NCBI GenBank assembly: GCA_051893555.1
Contig: JBJFHL010000016.1
Location: 1-64,000 of the forward strand
DNA from: RGIG7179 sp051893555
Lineage (GTDB): Bacteria > Bacillota > Clostridia > Peptostreptococcales > Anaerovoracaceae
DNA length: 64,000 bases
Direction: 5' to 3'
Shown here one piece after another: positions 1 to 7,975 of the stretch. Position 1 is the first letter of the stretch. Every line of letters starts with the position of its first letter. Below the pieces are notes generated by a model. The model saw only the letters and a list, made by a program, of their open reading frames with translations. It was not told the origin of the DNA and did no database searches. The translations under genes were made by a program, and so were the position numbers.

Positions 1-124
1 GGAAAGAGGGCCGCCGCTCTAACGGTTATTTTCCGTTAATGCGACAGCCCCTTTTTCGTAAAGAACAGCGGATGAAACAGAAAGAAGTTCCCCACGCTTG
101 ATACATCGATAATGTTTTCTAATG

Positions 125-153
125 TTGACATTAATACAATAATTGTATATAAT
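125..153 (+). promoter_or_regulatory. Consensus promoter with palindromic operator for the HipB/HipA-like pair
   Basis: TTGACA at 125-130, a 17-nt spacer and TATAAT at 148-153 make a perfect sigma-A-type promoter. The spacer carries a 13-bp palindrome, TACAAT-A-ATTGTA (135-147), a good candidate for autoregulatory binding by the HTH protein encoded just downstream. The operator role is inferred from position. Confidence 0.8.
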
Positions 154-181
154 AGTAAACATTAAAAGGGGGCGATTTGAA

Positions 182-502
182 ATGAAGAAAGCGTCGTATA
201 ATATATTACCGGGAACAGAAGAAATATTGGCAACGATGGGTGAGCAGATTAAACTGGCCAGACTCAGAAGAAGCCTGTCGGCAGAATTGGTCGCAGAACG
301 CGCCGGAATCAGTCGCGCTTCTCTGTGGAAAGTGGAAAAAGGCGAGCCATCTGTTGCAATAGGCATTTATGCCGCAGTGCTGCACGCCTTAAATCGTCTT
401 GATAGAGATCTTCTACTTGTTGCGAAGGACGACGAAATGGGACGCCAACTGCAGGACCTTCATCTGATTACGAAAAAGCGTGCACCAAGGAGGAGTGAAT
501 GA
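182..502 (+). CDS. HipB-like HTH (XRE) antitoxin/regulator
   Basis: Protein of 106 aa with an XRE-type helix-turn-helix in its middle (EQIKLARLRR...SAELVAERAGISRASLWKVEKGE), the usual fold of HipB antitoxins. ATG 182 is chosen because an AAAAGGGGG Shine-Dalgarno precedes it; an in-frame upstream start at 143 would overlap the -10 box. The stop overlaps the start of the HipA-like gene, so the two are translationally coupled. HipB proteins neutralise HipA kinases and repress their shared promoter; here that rests on family and context. Confidence 0.85.
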   Translation: MKKASYNILPGTEEILATMGEQIKLARLRRSLSAELVAERAGISRASLWKVEKGEPSVAIGIYAAVLHALNRLDRDLLLVAKDDEMGRQLQDLHLITKKRAPRRSE

Positions 503-1761
503 TGGCGGGAATTCAGAAAACCATCTTTGTATATGATGATTTCAGTACAGACGAGCCGATTTTGATGGGAACACTGTATGTCAGCGTAATCAAGGGAGGA
601 GAATCGTATTCTTTTGAGTATGATAACCAATGGTTGAAAAAAACAGGATTAATGCTGACTATGGACCCCGAACTGTTGCCTTATTCCGGAAGGCAGTACC
701 CTTCCGGGAAGAATATCTTTGGGATATTTGCAGATGCTTCGCCAGATCGGTGGGGGAGAGTGCTTATGAATAAGCGTGAAAGAATACTGGCGGAAAAAGA
801 AGGTCGAAAGCCTTCGAAACTTCATGACAGTGACTATTTGTTGGGCGTTTATGATGAGACCAGAATGGGTGGAATTCGCTTTAAGTTGGATCCAGCCGGA
901 CCTTTTTTATCGGATGACATGGAAACTGCAGTTCCGCCTTGGGCTGCACTGCGGACATTAGAAGAAGCCTCCAGACATTTCGAGAGTGATGAGACCGGTT
1001 TGGCGGAGAAATGGCTGAACCAGCTGATAAAACCTGGTTCGTCACTTGGCGGTGCCAGACCCAAGGCAACGGTTGTGGATACAAAGGATCAGCTTTGGAT
1101 TGCGAAGTTCCCATCGAAGAATGATGAGAATGATGCAGGAGCCTGGGAAATGGTTGCACACGATCTTGCGGCTCTGTGCGGATTAAATGTTCCGGAGGCA
1201 AAGCTTGAAAAGTTCTCTCCTCTTGGAAGTACCTTTCTGGTAAAGCGATTTGATCGAATTGGTAATAAGAGAGTACACTTTGCATCTGCAATGACACTTT
1301 TGGGCAAAACAGATGGTGCTTCTGCAGCAGATGGCAGCAGTTATCTGGATATCGTGGGTTTTATTAAGTCATATGGTGCACAGCCCAGGAAGGATCTTCT
1401 GGAACTTTGGAAGAGAATCGTTTTTAATATGGCGATCACAAACACAGATGACCATCTGCGGAATCATGCTTTTATTTTAACCAGGAATGGATGGACCCTT
1501 TCCCCTCTTTACGATGTAAACCCTGTTCCATATGGAGATGAACTATCACTGAATGTGGATGAAGAAGATAACAGGATTGACATCGACCTGGCAATTCAGA
1601 CTGCAATGCGATTTGGAATCCAAAAATCCGATGCGGAATCCTGTGCCAAAGACATCCTTGCGATTGTAAGAGAACACTGGATGCGTCTTGCATCAGGGTA
1701 CGGGCTTACGCGCAGACAGATAGAAGAAATGAAGCCTGCATTCCATGCATGCAGCGAATAA
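499..1761 (+). CDS. HipA-like serine/threonine kinase toxin
   Basis: Protein of 420 aa, close to the usual HipA length of about 440. The HipA kinase core is visible: N315-T-D-D-H around residues 315-319 (catalytic Asp region) and LYDVNP with D339 (metal-binding Asp). A SLGGARPK loop near residue 185 matches the HipA Gly-rich loop. HipA kinases phosphorylate glutamyl-tRNA synthetase or related targets and induce growth arrest. The gene starts ATGATG (499 or 502); the AGGAGG at 488-493 fits 502 slightly better. With the preceding gene it forms a type II toxin-antitoxin-like operon. Its target here is unknown. Confidence 0.87.
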   Translation: MMAGIQKTIFVYDDFSTDEPILMGTLYVSVIKGGESYSFEYDNQWLKKTGLMLTMDPELLPYSGRQYPSGKNIFGIFADASPDRWGRVLMNKRERILAEKEGRKPSKLHDSDYLLGVYDETRMGGIRFKLDPAGPFLSDDMETAVPPWAALRTLEEASRHFESDETGLAEKWLNQLIKPGSSLGGARPKATVVDTKDQLWIAKFPSKNDENDAGAWEMVAHDLAALCGLNVPEAKLEKFSPLGSTFLVKRFDRIGNKRVHFASAMTLLGKTDGASAADGSSYLDIVGFIKSYGAQPRKDLLELWKRIVFNMAITNTDDHLRNHAFILTRNGWTLSPLYDVNPVPYGDELSLNVDEEDNRIDIDLAIQTAMRFGIQKSDAESCAKDILAIVREHWMRLASGYGLTRRQIEEMKPAFHACSE

Positions 1762-1772
1762 AAACATATATA

Positions 1773-1798
1773 AGAGGACGGCTTTCATGCCGTCCTCT
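1773..1798 (+). terminator. Hairpin after the HipA-like gene
   Basis: AGAGGACGGC (1773-1782) pairs perfectly with GCCGTCCTCT (1789-1798) across a 6-nt loop, 12 bp after the stop codon. There is no clean U-tract, so it may be a weak or factor-assisted terminator. Confidence 0.6.
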
Positions 1799-1848
1799 CT
1801 GCATTGACCGAACTCTGTCATTGCCCCGGCGTTTCCAGGAAAAATCAC

Positions 1849-1877
1849 TTTCAAAGCCTGAAAAATCGTGATATAAT
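1849..1877 (+). promoter_or_regulatory. Extended -10 promoter before the sppA-like gene
   Basis: TATAAT at 1872-1877 is preceded by TG one base upstream (extended -10). A weak TTTCAA at 1849-1854 lies 17 nt upstream. The coding start is at 1934. Confidence 0.55.
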
Positions 1878-1933
1878 GGCGAAGGATCATGTATATATCG
1901 TGACAGAAGACAGAGCAAGAGGAGGTATTTATT

Positions 1934-3067
1934 TTGGAACCGTACGAAAACAGCAATCTCTCCGGCCAGCCGGAGAATCCGCAACAGCCGGAACAGCCGA
2001 GCCAGCCGGAGAATCCGCAGCAGCCGGAACAGCCGCAGAAACCGAAACAGACTGTCGTTCTGAATCAGGCGGCGAAAAAGAAAAGCATGCCGGGATGGGT
2101 CAAGGGCCTGATCATCTTTGGTGTGATCGTGGTATGCGTGGTGCTTCTGACCGTGGGCTGCAACAAAACCGTCAACAAAGTGACGGGAAGCCTGACATCT
2201 CAGCCGACCGATGAGGTGGTTACCGATTTTGGCCATGATTACATCGGAACCCTCTATATCGATGGTACCATTGACGAATACGGTACCGGTACATATAACC
2301 ACCAGTATCTTCTGAACGCCATTGACGCCATGATGACAGACAGCAATAACAAGGGGATGATCCTTTCTGTGAACACACCGGGCGGCAGCGTATATGCCTC
2401 CGACGAGCTGTATCTGAAGATCAGGGAATACCAGGATACGACAGGACGGCCGGTGTACTCCGCCATGCAGTCCCAGGCCACATCGGGCGGTTACTATATT
2501 TCCGCCTCCTGCGATAAAATCATTGCCAACCGCAACTGCTGGACCGGATCCATCGGCGTGACCATGGGAACACTGATGGACATCAGCGAACTGCTGGAAA
2601 ATCTGGGGATTAAGACCAACACCATCACTTCCGGTGCCAACAAAGCCATGGGAAGCAGCTATGAAGCAATGACAGAGGAACAGCGGGAAATCTTCCAGAG
2701 CCTGATCGATGAAGCCTATGATCAGTTCGTGGGCATCGTGGCGGATGGCAGAGAGATGAGCGAAAAGGAAGTCAGAAAAATCGCAGACGGCAGAATCTAC
2801 ACGGCGAAGCAGGCACTGGACAACGGCCTGATCGACGCGATCGGCACCATGGAAGACGCGGTGCAGGATATGCAGAGCCAATACGGATTGCAGGACTGTG
2901 CGGTGGAAGACTTCATTCCGGAAGCGAAAACAGATCTTTCCGATCTGCTGGGCATTGTCTCTTCCCAAAATCCGCTCTCCGGACGGAGCGATGCGGCGCT
3001 GATTGAAGAACTCGTCGCACTGAACGGCACCTTCCGCGTCAGCTATATCGCCAGCGTGAAAAAATAG
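1934..3067 (+). CDS. sppA: Signal peptide peptidase SppA-type membrane serine protease
   Basis: Protein of 377 aa beginning with TTG behind an AGAGGAGG Shine-Dalgarno. It has a Pro/Gln/Glu-rich cytoplasmic N-terminus with a repeated PENPQQPEQP unit (residues 13-37), one membrane helix (about 55-75), then a ClpP/crotonase-like S49 domain. The Ser-Lys dyad is visible: S184 in TSGGYY and K237 in SGANKAMG, 53 residues apart, as in Bacillus SppA. SppA proteins degrade leftover signal peptides in the membrane. The gene stands alone between two terminators. The Pro-rich head is unusual. Confidence 0.9.
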   Translation: MEPYENSNLSGQPENPQQPEQPSQPENPQQPEQPQKPKQTVVLNQAAKKKSMPGWVKGLIIFGVIVVCVVLLTVGCNKTVNKVTGSLTSQPTDEVVTDFGHDYIGTLYIDGTIDEYGTGTYNHQYLLNAIDAMMTDSNNKGMILSVNTPGGSVYASDELYLKIREYQDTTGRPVYSAMQSQATSGGYYISASCDKIIANRNCWTGSIGVTMGTLMDISELLENLGIKTNTITSGANKAMGSSYEAMTEEQREIFQSLIDEAYDQFVGIVADGREMSEKEVRKIADGRIYTAKQALDNGLIDAIGTMEDAVQDMQSQYGLQDCAVEDFIPEAKTDLSDLLGIVSSQNPLSGRSDAALIEELVALNGTFRVSYIASVKK

Positions 3068-3077
3068 AAAGCAGAAA

Positions 3078-3112
3078 TACCGCATCAAATTAAATGGTGC
3101 GGTGTTTTTTTA
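3078..3112 (+). terminator. Rho-independent terminator after sppA
   Basis: ACCGCA (3079-3084) pairs with TGCGGT (3098-3103), followed by a run of seven T within 10 bases. Confidence 0.8.
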
Positions 3113-3148
3113 TCTTTTTGCTAAAATTTTGAACATAATTTTGCAAGA

Positions 3149-3182
3149 TGTAACCAATACTGTAACCAGAGAATGGTATACT
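3149..3182 (+). promoter_or_regulatory. Promoter with phased TGTAACCA repeats upstream of the adhesin operon
   Basis: TATACT at 3177-3182 is a good -10, but there is no good -35. Instead TGTAACCA occurs twice, at 3149-3156 and 3161-3168, 12 bp apart, with the second copy ending exactly 8 bp before the -10. This resembles an activator site replacing the -35. The binding protein is unknown; the BTAD regulator at 6581-7819 is one candidate. Confidence 0.5.
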
Positions 3183-3211
3183 CTAAAAAACAGCGAAAAG
3201 GAGAAACATTT

Positions 3212-3640
3212 ATGCAGAGTCAAATACATACCAATGAAAGACGGGCAATGCTGGTATGTGTGGATTCCTCCGAAAAAGGAGTCTGGGAAGGAAGATACTA
3301 CAATTCCAGCCTGAAAACGGGAGAATCCTTCAGCAGCCTTGTCGATTTCCTGATGAAGATGGAAAAGACACTTGACCAGGTATATTTCCCGCAATCCTTT
3401 TCTGCCGTACGCCGTTTCACCCAGGAGGAAACGGAACTGATCGGTGCTTCCAATGATGAGTGCCAGACGGTAAACGCTGCAACCTTTCTGATCCGCATTC
3501 TGTTCCGGCAGAATGCCAGCTGGCAGGGCTCCATCCTGTGGCTGGAAGGGAAAAAGGAGGAAAGCTTCCGCAGCGTACTGGAACTGATCTTTCTGATGAA
3601 CGATGCACTGAACGCGCAGAACAGCGCGGAAAAGAAATAA
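3212..3640 (+). CDS. Small hypothetical protein in the adhesin operon
   Basis: Protein of 142 aa starting at ATG 3212 behind AAAAGGAG; no recognised domain, no signal peptide, no membrane helix. The middle (LVDFLMKMEKTLDQVYFPQSF) and the end (SVLELIFLMNDALNAQ) look like amphipathic helices, and a WxGSILWLEGK stretch near residue 110 suggests a small alpha/beta fold. It ends 16 bp before the cell-wall adhesin start and probably shares its promoter. A cytoplasmic partner or regulator of the surface protein is possible, but no function is claimed. Confidence 0.7.
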   Translation: MQSQIHTNERRAMLVCVDSSEKGVWEGRYYNSSLKTGESFSSLVDFLMKMEKTLDQVYFPQSFSAVRRFTQEETELIGASNDECQTVNAATFLIRILFRQNASWQGSILWLEGKKEESFRSVLELIFLMNDALNAQNSAEKK

Positions 3641-3656
3641 TCAAGGAGGAGAAAAC

Positions 3657-6482
3657 ATGAAAAAGAAAGTTTTTGCCGTATTCATGATCGTGGCCATGCT
3701 TCTCTGCTTCATGCCATCCATGGCGTTTGCACATACCGGCGGTCAGGGTGGTTTCCCAGGCGGCGGAGGGCAAGGCCCGCATGGCGGACAAGGAGACGGT
3801 GATAAGTACGATCATATTGATGTACGCGTTGATGGCACACTGACCATCACCTCAAAGGTGAATGGCAACGTGATTGCGACAGAGTCCGTGGATGTAAAAG
3901 TATCAAATGTTACGGGTAAACTGAATGGCAGTGATGTAACTTTTAATCGGAAAACCGGACAGGGAGAAGAAAACGAGTGGCGTGCAGATGGTCTCAGTTT
4001 AACACCTGCAACAGATGCGGTAGTTCTGACCTGTACACTCAGCGGAGAAAAGAGCGACGGAACTGCGATTAACATGACGGTTAGCAATACCTATAGTGGT
4101 GAAAGCACGCTCAAAGCTTTCATTCAGAAGTGTCCTGGAAAAAGCGGGTATGATATCGATATTTCGGCTGAAGACTTGACGGAATCCTTTACCGTAGATG
4201 CTACCGTTACGAAAGTCTGGGATGATGAGGGATATGAAGAAAATCGTCCGGAAAGCATTCAGGTTCAAATGTACGCTGATGAGGAAAAATACGGTAATCC
4301 AGTGACTTTGAGTGATGACAATGACTGGAGTATAAAGTATTCTGATATGCCGAAATATTCATCTGGAACTACAGAAGTTGTATATACAGTAGATGAAGAG
4401 AGTGTGCCAGATGGATATGAGAAAACGGTTAATGGATTTACCATTACAAATACGTGGATTACCGAATCGGAGCCGATAGAAGAAGAGAAAACAATCACCA
4501 TTCCGGTAACGAAAACATGGGATGACGAAGGGTTTGAAGGTGCACGTCCGAAACAGGTAGTAATGCACCTGATGAATGATGATCAGGTTGTGGATACGGT
4601 GACCCTGACAGCGGAAAACGGTTGGAAGGGAACCTTCACAGTACCGGCTTCAAATGCAAAAGTAGATTATAAAGTTGCCGAAGAGCCTGTAGATGATTAC
4701 ACCAGTACCGTTGTGAAGCAGCCAGTCGCTGAATATTTTGGAGTTTCTTCGTTTGGAAAAAAAGTAACACCGGCAAGCGAGCCCAAATATTCTTTCGAAG
4801 GTGATTTAATCGTTGCCAACAAGGGCGGAGACTATTATATCTGGACAGAAAATGACCTGAACGATAAACAGAAAGCCCGTCTCATTGATATAATAAATGA
4901 TGCAGAAGAACTTAAAGAAGGGCTTGGAAAGGACTTAACTTTGAGAAATACTTCTTTTAAGTCCGGCTTCCATGCTGAGTTTGAGATTGGAAAAGAAGAA
5001 AAGGTTTCCGTTACAAAGGAAGATGAAACGCAGTATATTCAGTTCTCTAAAACAAATACCTGGAGTTTATATTATACAGGTGTGCTTGACATTGTTGCTG
5101 GATCCGGTGCTGAAGTAAAGAACACATATGTTCCGGAAGAGCAGACAGAAGACGTCAATGTAACCTTCACGAAAGCAGTACTTTCAACCAACGAAGCCGA
5201 AATCCCATTCGGAGAAAGTGGACTGAAATTCGACTTCCAGCTGCTGGATCAAGAAGGAAAACCACTTTACAATGCCGCTGTAGAAGTAACGAAAGACAGC
5301 AAGACCCCGTCCGTGACCTTCGAAAACGTTCCGGATGGAACCTACACCCTGACGGAAACTGCAGTCATTGGATGGGAATCCAGCATTCCAGAAAAGGGTA
5401 TCACCGTTGTTGTAAAAGATGGAAAGGTAACCTTTGGCGATAAGAATGACCTCATTGTTATCAACACATATAAAGGAACTCCGATAGAGGAAAAGAAAAC
5501 AAATGTAACCTTTACAAAAGAAGTTACAACTATCGGAAATCTGGAAATCCCATATGGTGATGACGGGATGAAATTCGACTTCCAGCTGCTGAACGATGAT
5601 GGATCGACTTTGGGCAATGAGTCTGCAGTTATTACGGCAGCCAGCAACAGCGCCGAAGTAACTTTTGAAAATGTTCCGGACGGAACCTACACCCTGACAG
5701 AAACAGCAGTAGAAGGATGGGAATCCAGCATTCCAAAAGAGGGCGTAACGGTTGTCGTAGAGGATGGAATGGTAACCTTTGACAGTGCGAAAACTCTTAC
5801 CGTAATCAATACCTGGGAGGGAACGCCTATAGAGGAAAATGATACTGATGTAACTTTCACGAAGACAGTACTTTCAACCAACGGAGTCGAAATCCCTTAC
5901 GGAGAAAACGGGCTGAAATTTAACTTCCAGCTTTTGAAAGAAAATGGATTCACTTGGGGCAATGAGTCTGCAGTTATTACGGCAGCCAGCAACAGCGCCG
6001 AAGTAACTTTTAAGAATGTTCCGGACGGAACCTACACCCTGACAGAAACTGCAGTAGAAGGATGGGAATCCAGCATTCCTGAAAAAGGTATCACCGTTGT
6101 TGTAAAAGAAAAAACTGTAACCTTTAGAAGTGGCGAGCAAGTCCTTGAAGTCCTTGCTGTAACCAACACATACAAGGGTACTGATCCGACGGATCCGATT
6201 ATTCCAATCATCCCGATCCCGACACCAGATCCAGAAGGCCCTGGCGAAGTCATCGTTCCGGATCCGGATGTACCTCTGGGACCGGGAGAAGTTGACGAAC
6301 CGGAAGATCCAGTCGTTATCGTGGATGAACCGGAAGTTCCTCTGGATGATGCACCGGAAACCGACGTACCGAAGACCGGCGACAACGGATTCGGCACAGC
6401 AGGCATTCTGTTCTTCCTGTCCGCAGCAGGCCTCGCAGCACTGGCTGTAACCGGAAGAAAGAAAGAAGAAGCCGAAAAGTAA
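3657..6482 (+). CDS. LPXTG-type cell-wall-anchored protein with Cna_B-like and three tandem repeat domains
   Basis: Protein of 941 aa with a signal peptide (about residues 1-26, ending AFA), a Gly/His-rich segment, Cna_B-type domains (VTKVWDDEGYEENRP and VTKTWDDEGFEGARP around 185 and 285), three 115-residue repeats (about 500-845), a Pro/Asp/Glu-rich wall-spanning region and a sorting signal PKTGD followed by a hydrophobic helix and RKKEEAEK. Sortases cut such signals and attach the protein to peptidoglycan or a pilin chain. No sortase lies in the window. The repeats end in TYTLTETAVEGWESS, typical of SpaA/Cna_B folds, where isopeptide bonds are common. Likely an adhesin or minor pilin. Confidence 0.88.
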   Translation: MKKKVFAVFMIVAMLLCFMPSMAFAHTGGQGGFPGGGGQGPHGGQGDGDKYDHIDVRVDGTLTITSKVNGNVIATESVDVKVSNVTGKLNGSDVTFNRKTGQGEENEWRADGLSLTPATDAVVLTCTLSGEKSDGTAINMTVSNTYSGESTLKAFIQKCPGKSGYDIDISAEDLTESFTVDATVTKVWDDEGYEENRPESIQVQMYADEEKYGNPVTLSDDNDWSIKYSDMPKYSSGTTEVVYTVDEESVPDGYEKTVNGFTITNTWITESEPIEEEKTITIPVTKTWDDEGFEGARPKQVVMHLMNDDQVVDTVTLTAENGWKGTFTVPASNAKVDYKVAEEPVDDYTSTVVKQPVAEYFGVSSFGKKVTPASEPKYSFEGDLIVANKGGDYYIWTENDLNDKQKARLIDIINDAEELKEGLGKDLTLRNTSFKSGFHAEFEIGKEEKVSVTKEDETQYIQFSKTNTWSLYYTGVLDIVAGSGAEVKNTYVPEEQTEDVNVTFTKAVLSTNEAEIPFGESGLKFDFQLLDQEGKPLYNAAVEVTKDSKTPSVTFENVPDGTYTLTETAVIGWESSIPEKGITVVVKDGKVTFGDKNDLIVINTYKGTPIEEKKTNVTFTKEVTTIGNLEIPYGDDGMKFDFQLLNDDGSTLGNESAVITAASNSAEVTFENVPDGTYTLTETAVEGWESSIPKEGVTVVVEDGMVTFDSAKTLTVINTWEGTPIEENDTDVTFTKTVLSTNGVEIPYGENGLKFNFQLLKENGFTWGNESAVITAASNSAEVTFKNVPDGTYTLTETAVEGWESSIPEKGITVVVKEKTVTFRSGEQVLEVLAVTNTYKGTDPTDPIIPIIPIPTPDPEGPGEVIVPDPDVPLGPGEVDEPEDPVVIVDEPEVPLDDAPETDVPKTGDNGFGTAGILFFLSAAGLAALAVTGRKKEEAEK
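5154..6188 (+). repeat. Three 345-bp in-frame tandem repeats in the adhesin gene
   Basis: Units begin near 5154, 5499 and 5844, each 345 bp (115 codons). Units 2 and 3 share long near-identical stretches (for example GAGTCTGCAGTTATTACGGC), suggesting recent duplication or gene conversion. Repeat number could vary between strains. Confidence 0.8.
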
Positions 6483-6514
6483 TATTTTGTGAAGAAAAGC
6501 AAATAACAGAAACG

Positions 6515-6553
6515 AAAAAAGAAGTCTGACTTGTACGGTCAGGCTTCTTTTTT
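6515..6553. terminator. Bidirectional terminator between the adhesin and the BTAD regulator
   Basis: AAGAAGTCTGAC (6519-6530) pairs with GTCAGGCTTCTT (6538-6549) with one mismatch. An A-run precedes and a T-run follows, so it can stop transcription from both converging genes. Confidence 0.85.
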
Positions 6554-6580
6554 AGAAACATATCAAATTATCATCCCGAT

Positions 6581-7819
6581 TTACGCGCCTTCGACGCTGC
6601 CCCGGGGCGCAGGTTCTGCATTTGGCTCCAGTGCCTGCACAATGTAGGAAATTTCTGCCGGCGAATGCGGATGCTTCCGGAAGAACGCTCGAATAATTCG
6701 TGCGCAGACCATGCAGCTGTTTTCGTAATTGGCCCTTGGAAGCAGGACAATAAACTGGGTGTTGCTGCATTTCGTGGCCACGTCTCCGCTTCGGATACTG
6801 GAAATCAGATGATTCTGCAGATTTTTCATGGCCAGATCACGGCTTCGGTTGGAGAGACTTTTGCCTGCAGCTCCTTTTACCGTCAGAATTGCGATATGTA
6901 CCGAATCGCCGGTACGGGCGATGGTTCTGGCCATGATATGGTAGATGACGCGGAATGCGTCGTACTCGCAAAACAGTGCGCCTGGTTCCGGATGTTCTTC
7001 CCGTAGTTGATCACGGATGGCATCGATCGGAACCATCTGACTGGTATCCTTTTGCATGATTTCACGATATATTTTCCGGGTCTCCTCGGACGGTATCACG
7101 CCGAAGTTTTCCAGCAGCAAGTGACTCAGCTCTTCATAAGCGGCAGCCGCCGCTTCACTCTGATCGGTTGCCACATAACCGCGCATCAGGTGGCAGTACA
7201 GGGATTCACTGTATGGTTCCAGCAAAAGTGCGCGTCGGCAGATATCCACGACCTCGTCGAAACGGCCGCGCTCTTCCAGAAGGATCAGAGCCGTTTCCGC
7301 GGTCTCAAGATACTGATTATGAAAATAGGCGGAAACCGGCACCACCCAGGATTCCATGGAAAGCCGAGGGAGAAAATCTCCCTGATACAGCTCCAGTGCC
7401 TGCAGACAGAAAGCAAGCTTTTCTTCGGGATCCGCAGCGGCCTGAGATTCTTTGCAAAATCGTTCGAACTGATCCATATCGCAATCCAGGGGGATGTCGT
7501 TATTCCAGGCGTAGGTGCCGTCTTTTCGAAGCACCGGCTCCTGCGGCATTCCCAGTGCACTCAGCTGGGTACGAAGACGGTGCAGCGTGGTTTTCAGTGC
7601 ACCATACGGATTTACGAGGTCCGGCTCGTCCTCCCATAGGAGTTTGAACAGTTCTTCCTGCGAAATATACCGGTTGCGGCAGTAGATCAGGCGCGCCAAA
7701 AGAAGCCACATTTTTCGGGAGCGGCTGTCTTCCTCCCGGACAGTGTTTCCCTCCCAGGTCAGAGAGAAGCTGCCCAGCATACGGATGCTCAGTTTGTTTT
7801 CCTGCTTCATCCTTTTCAA
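6581..7819 (-). CDS. BTAD-domain transcriptional regulator with a degenerate GGDEF-like C-terminus
   Basis: Protein of 412 aa. Residues about 8-105 form an OmpR-like winged helix (IRMLGSFSLTWEGNTV...SQEELFKLLW), and 110-255 a bacterial transcriptional activation domain with the LYQGDFLP signature and helical repeats. Residues 290-400 resemble a GGDEF fold (RSGDVATKCSNTQFIVLLP) but lack the GG(D/E)EF catalytic loop, so it is unlikely to make c-di-GMP. The SARP/BTAD type is best known from actinomycetes; here it stands alone, divergent from the transglutaminase/pilus genes and convergent with the adhesin. A role in controlling these surface genes is inferred. Confidence 0.83.
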   Translation of the reverse strand: MKRMKQENKLSIRMLGSFSLTWEGNTVREEDSRSRKMWLLLARLIYCRNRYISQEELFKLLWEDEPDLVNPYGALKTTLHRLRTQLSALGMPQEPVLRKDGTYAWNNDIPLDCDMDQFERFCKESQAAADPEEKLAFCLQALELYQGDFLPRLSMESWVVPVSAYFHNQYLETAETALILLEERGRFDEVVDICRRALLLEPYSESLYCHLMRGYVATDQSEAAAAAYEELSHLLLENFGVIPSEETRKIYREIMQKDTSQMVPIDAIRDQLREEHPEPGALFCEYDAFRVIYHIMARTIARTGDSVHIAILTVKGAAGKSLSNRSRDLAMKNLQNHLISSIRSGDVATKCSNTQFIVLLPRANYENSCMVCARIIRAFFRKHPHSPAEISYIVQALEPNAEPAPRGSVEGA

Positions 7820-7892
7820 CCTCCGAATCGATTATTTTCTATATCCTGTCTAACTGTAAACAGATTAACATAAACGAAATTATTTTGCAATG

Positions 7893-7921
7893 TTGAAATT
7901 TTATTAATTATATATTATAAT
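7893..7921 (+). promoter_or_regulatory. Promoter for the transglutaminase/pilus operon
   Basis: TTGAAA at 7893-7898, a 17-nt AT-only spacer and TATAAT at 7916-7921, 55 bp before the start codon at 7976. Confidence 0.75.
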
Positions 7922-7975
7922 ATTAAAAAGTTACACTTTTTTGGTTAGAATGAAAAAAGATTGAAGGGAGAAAGC

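Noticed and set aside
6581..7819. Secondary-metabolite cluster suggested by a SARP-like regulator
   Set aside because: No biosynthetic genes (PKS, NRPS, RiPP) are present; neighbours are surface and pilus-like genes.
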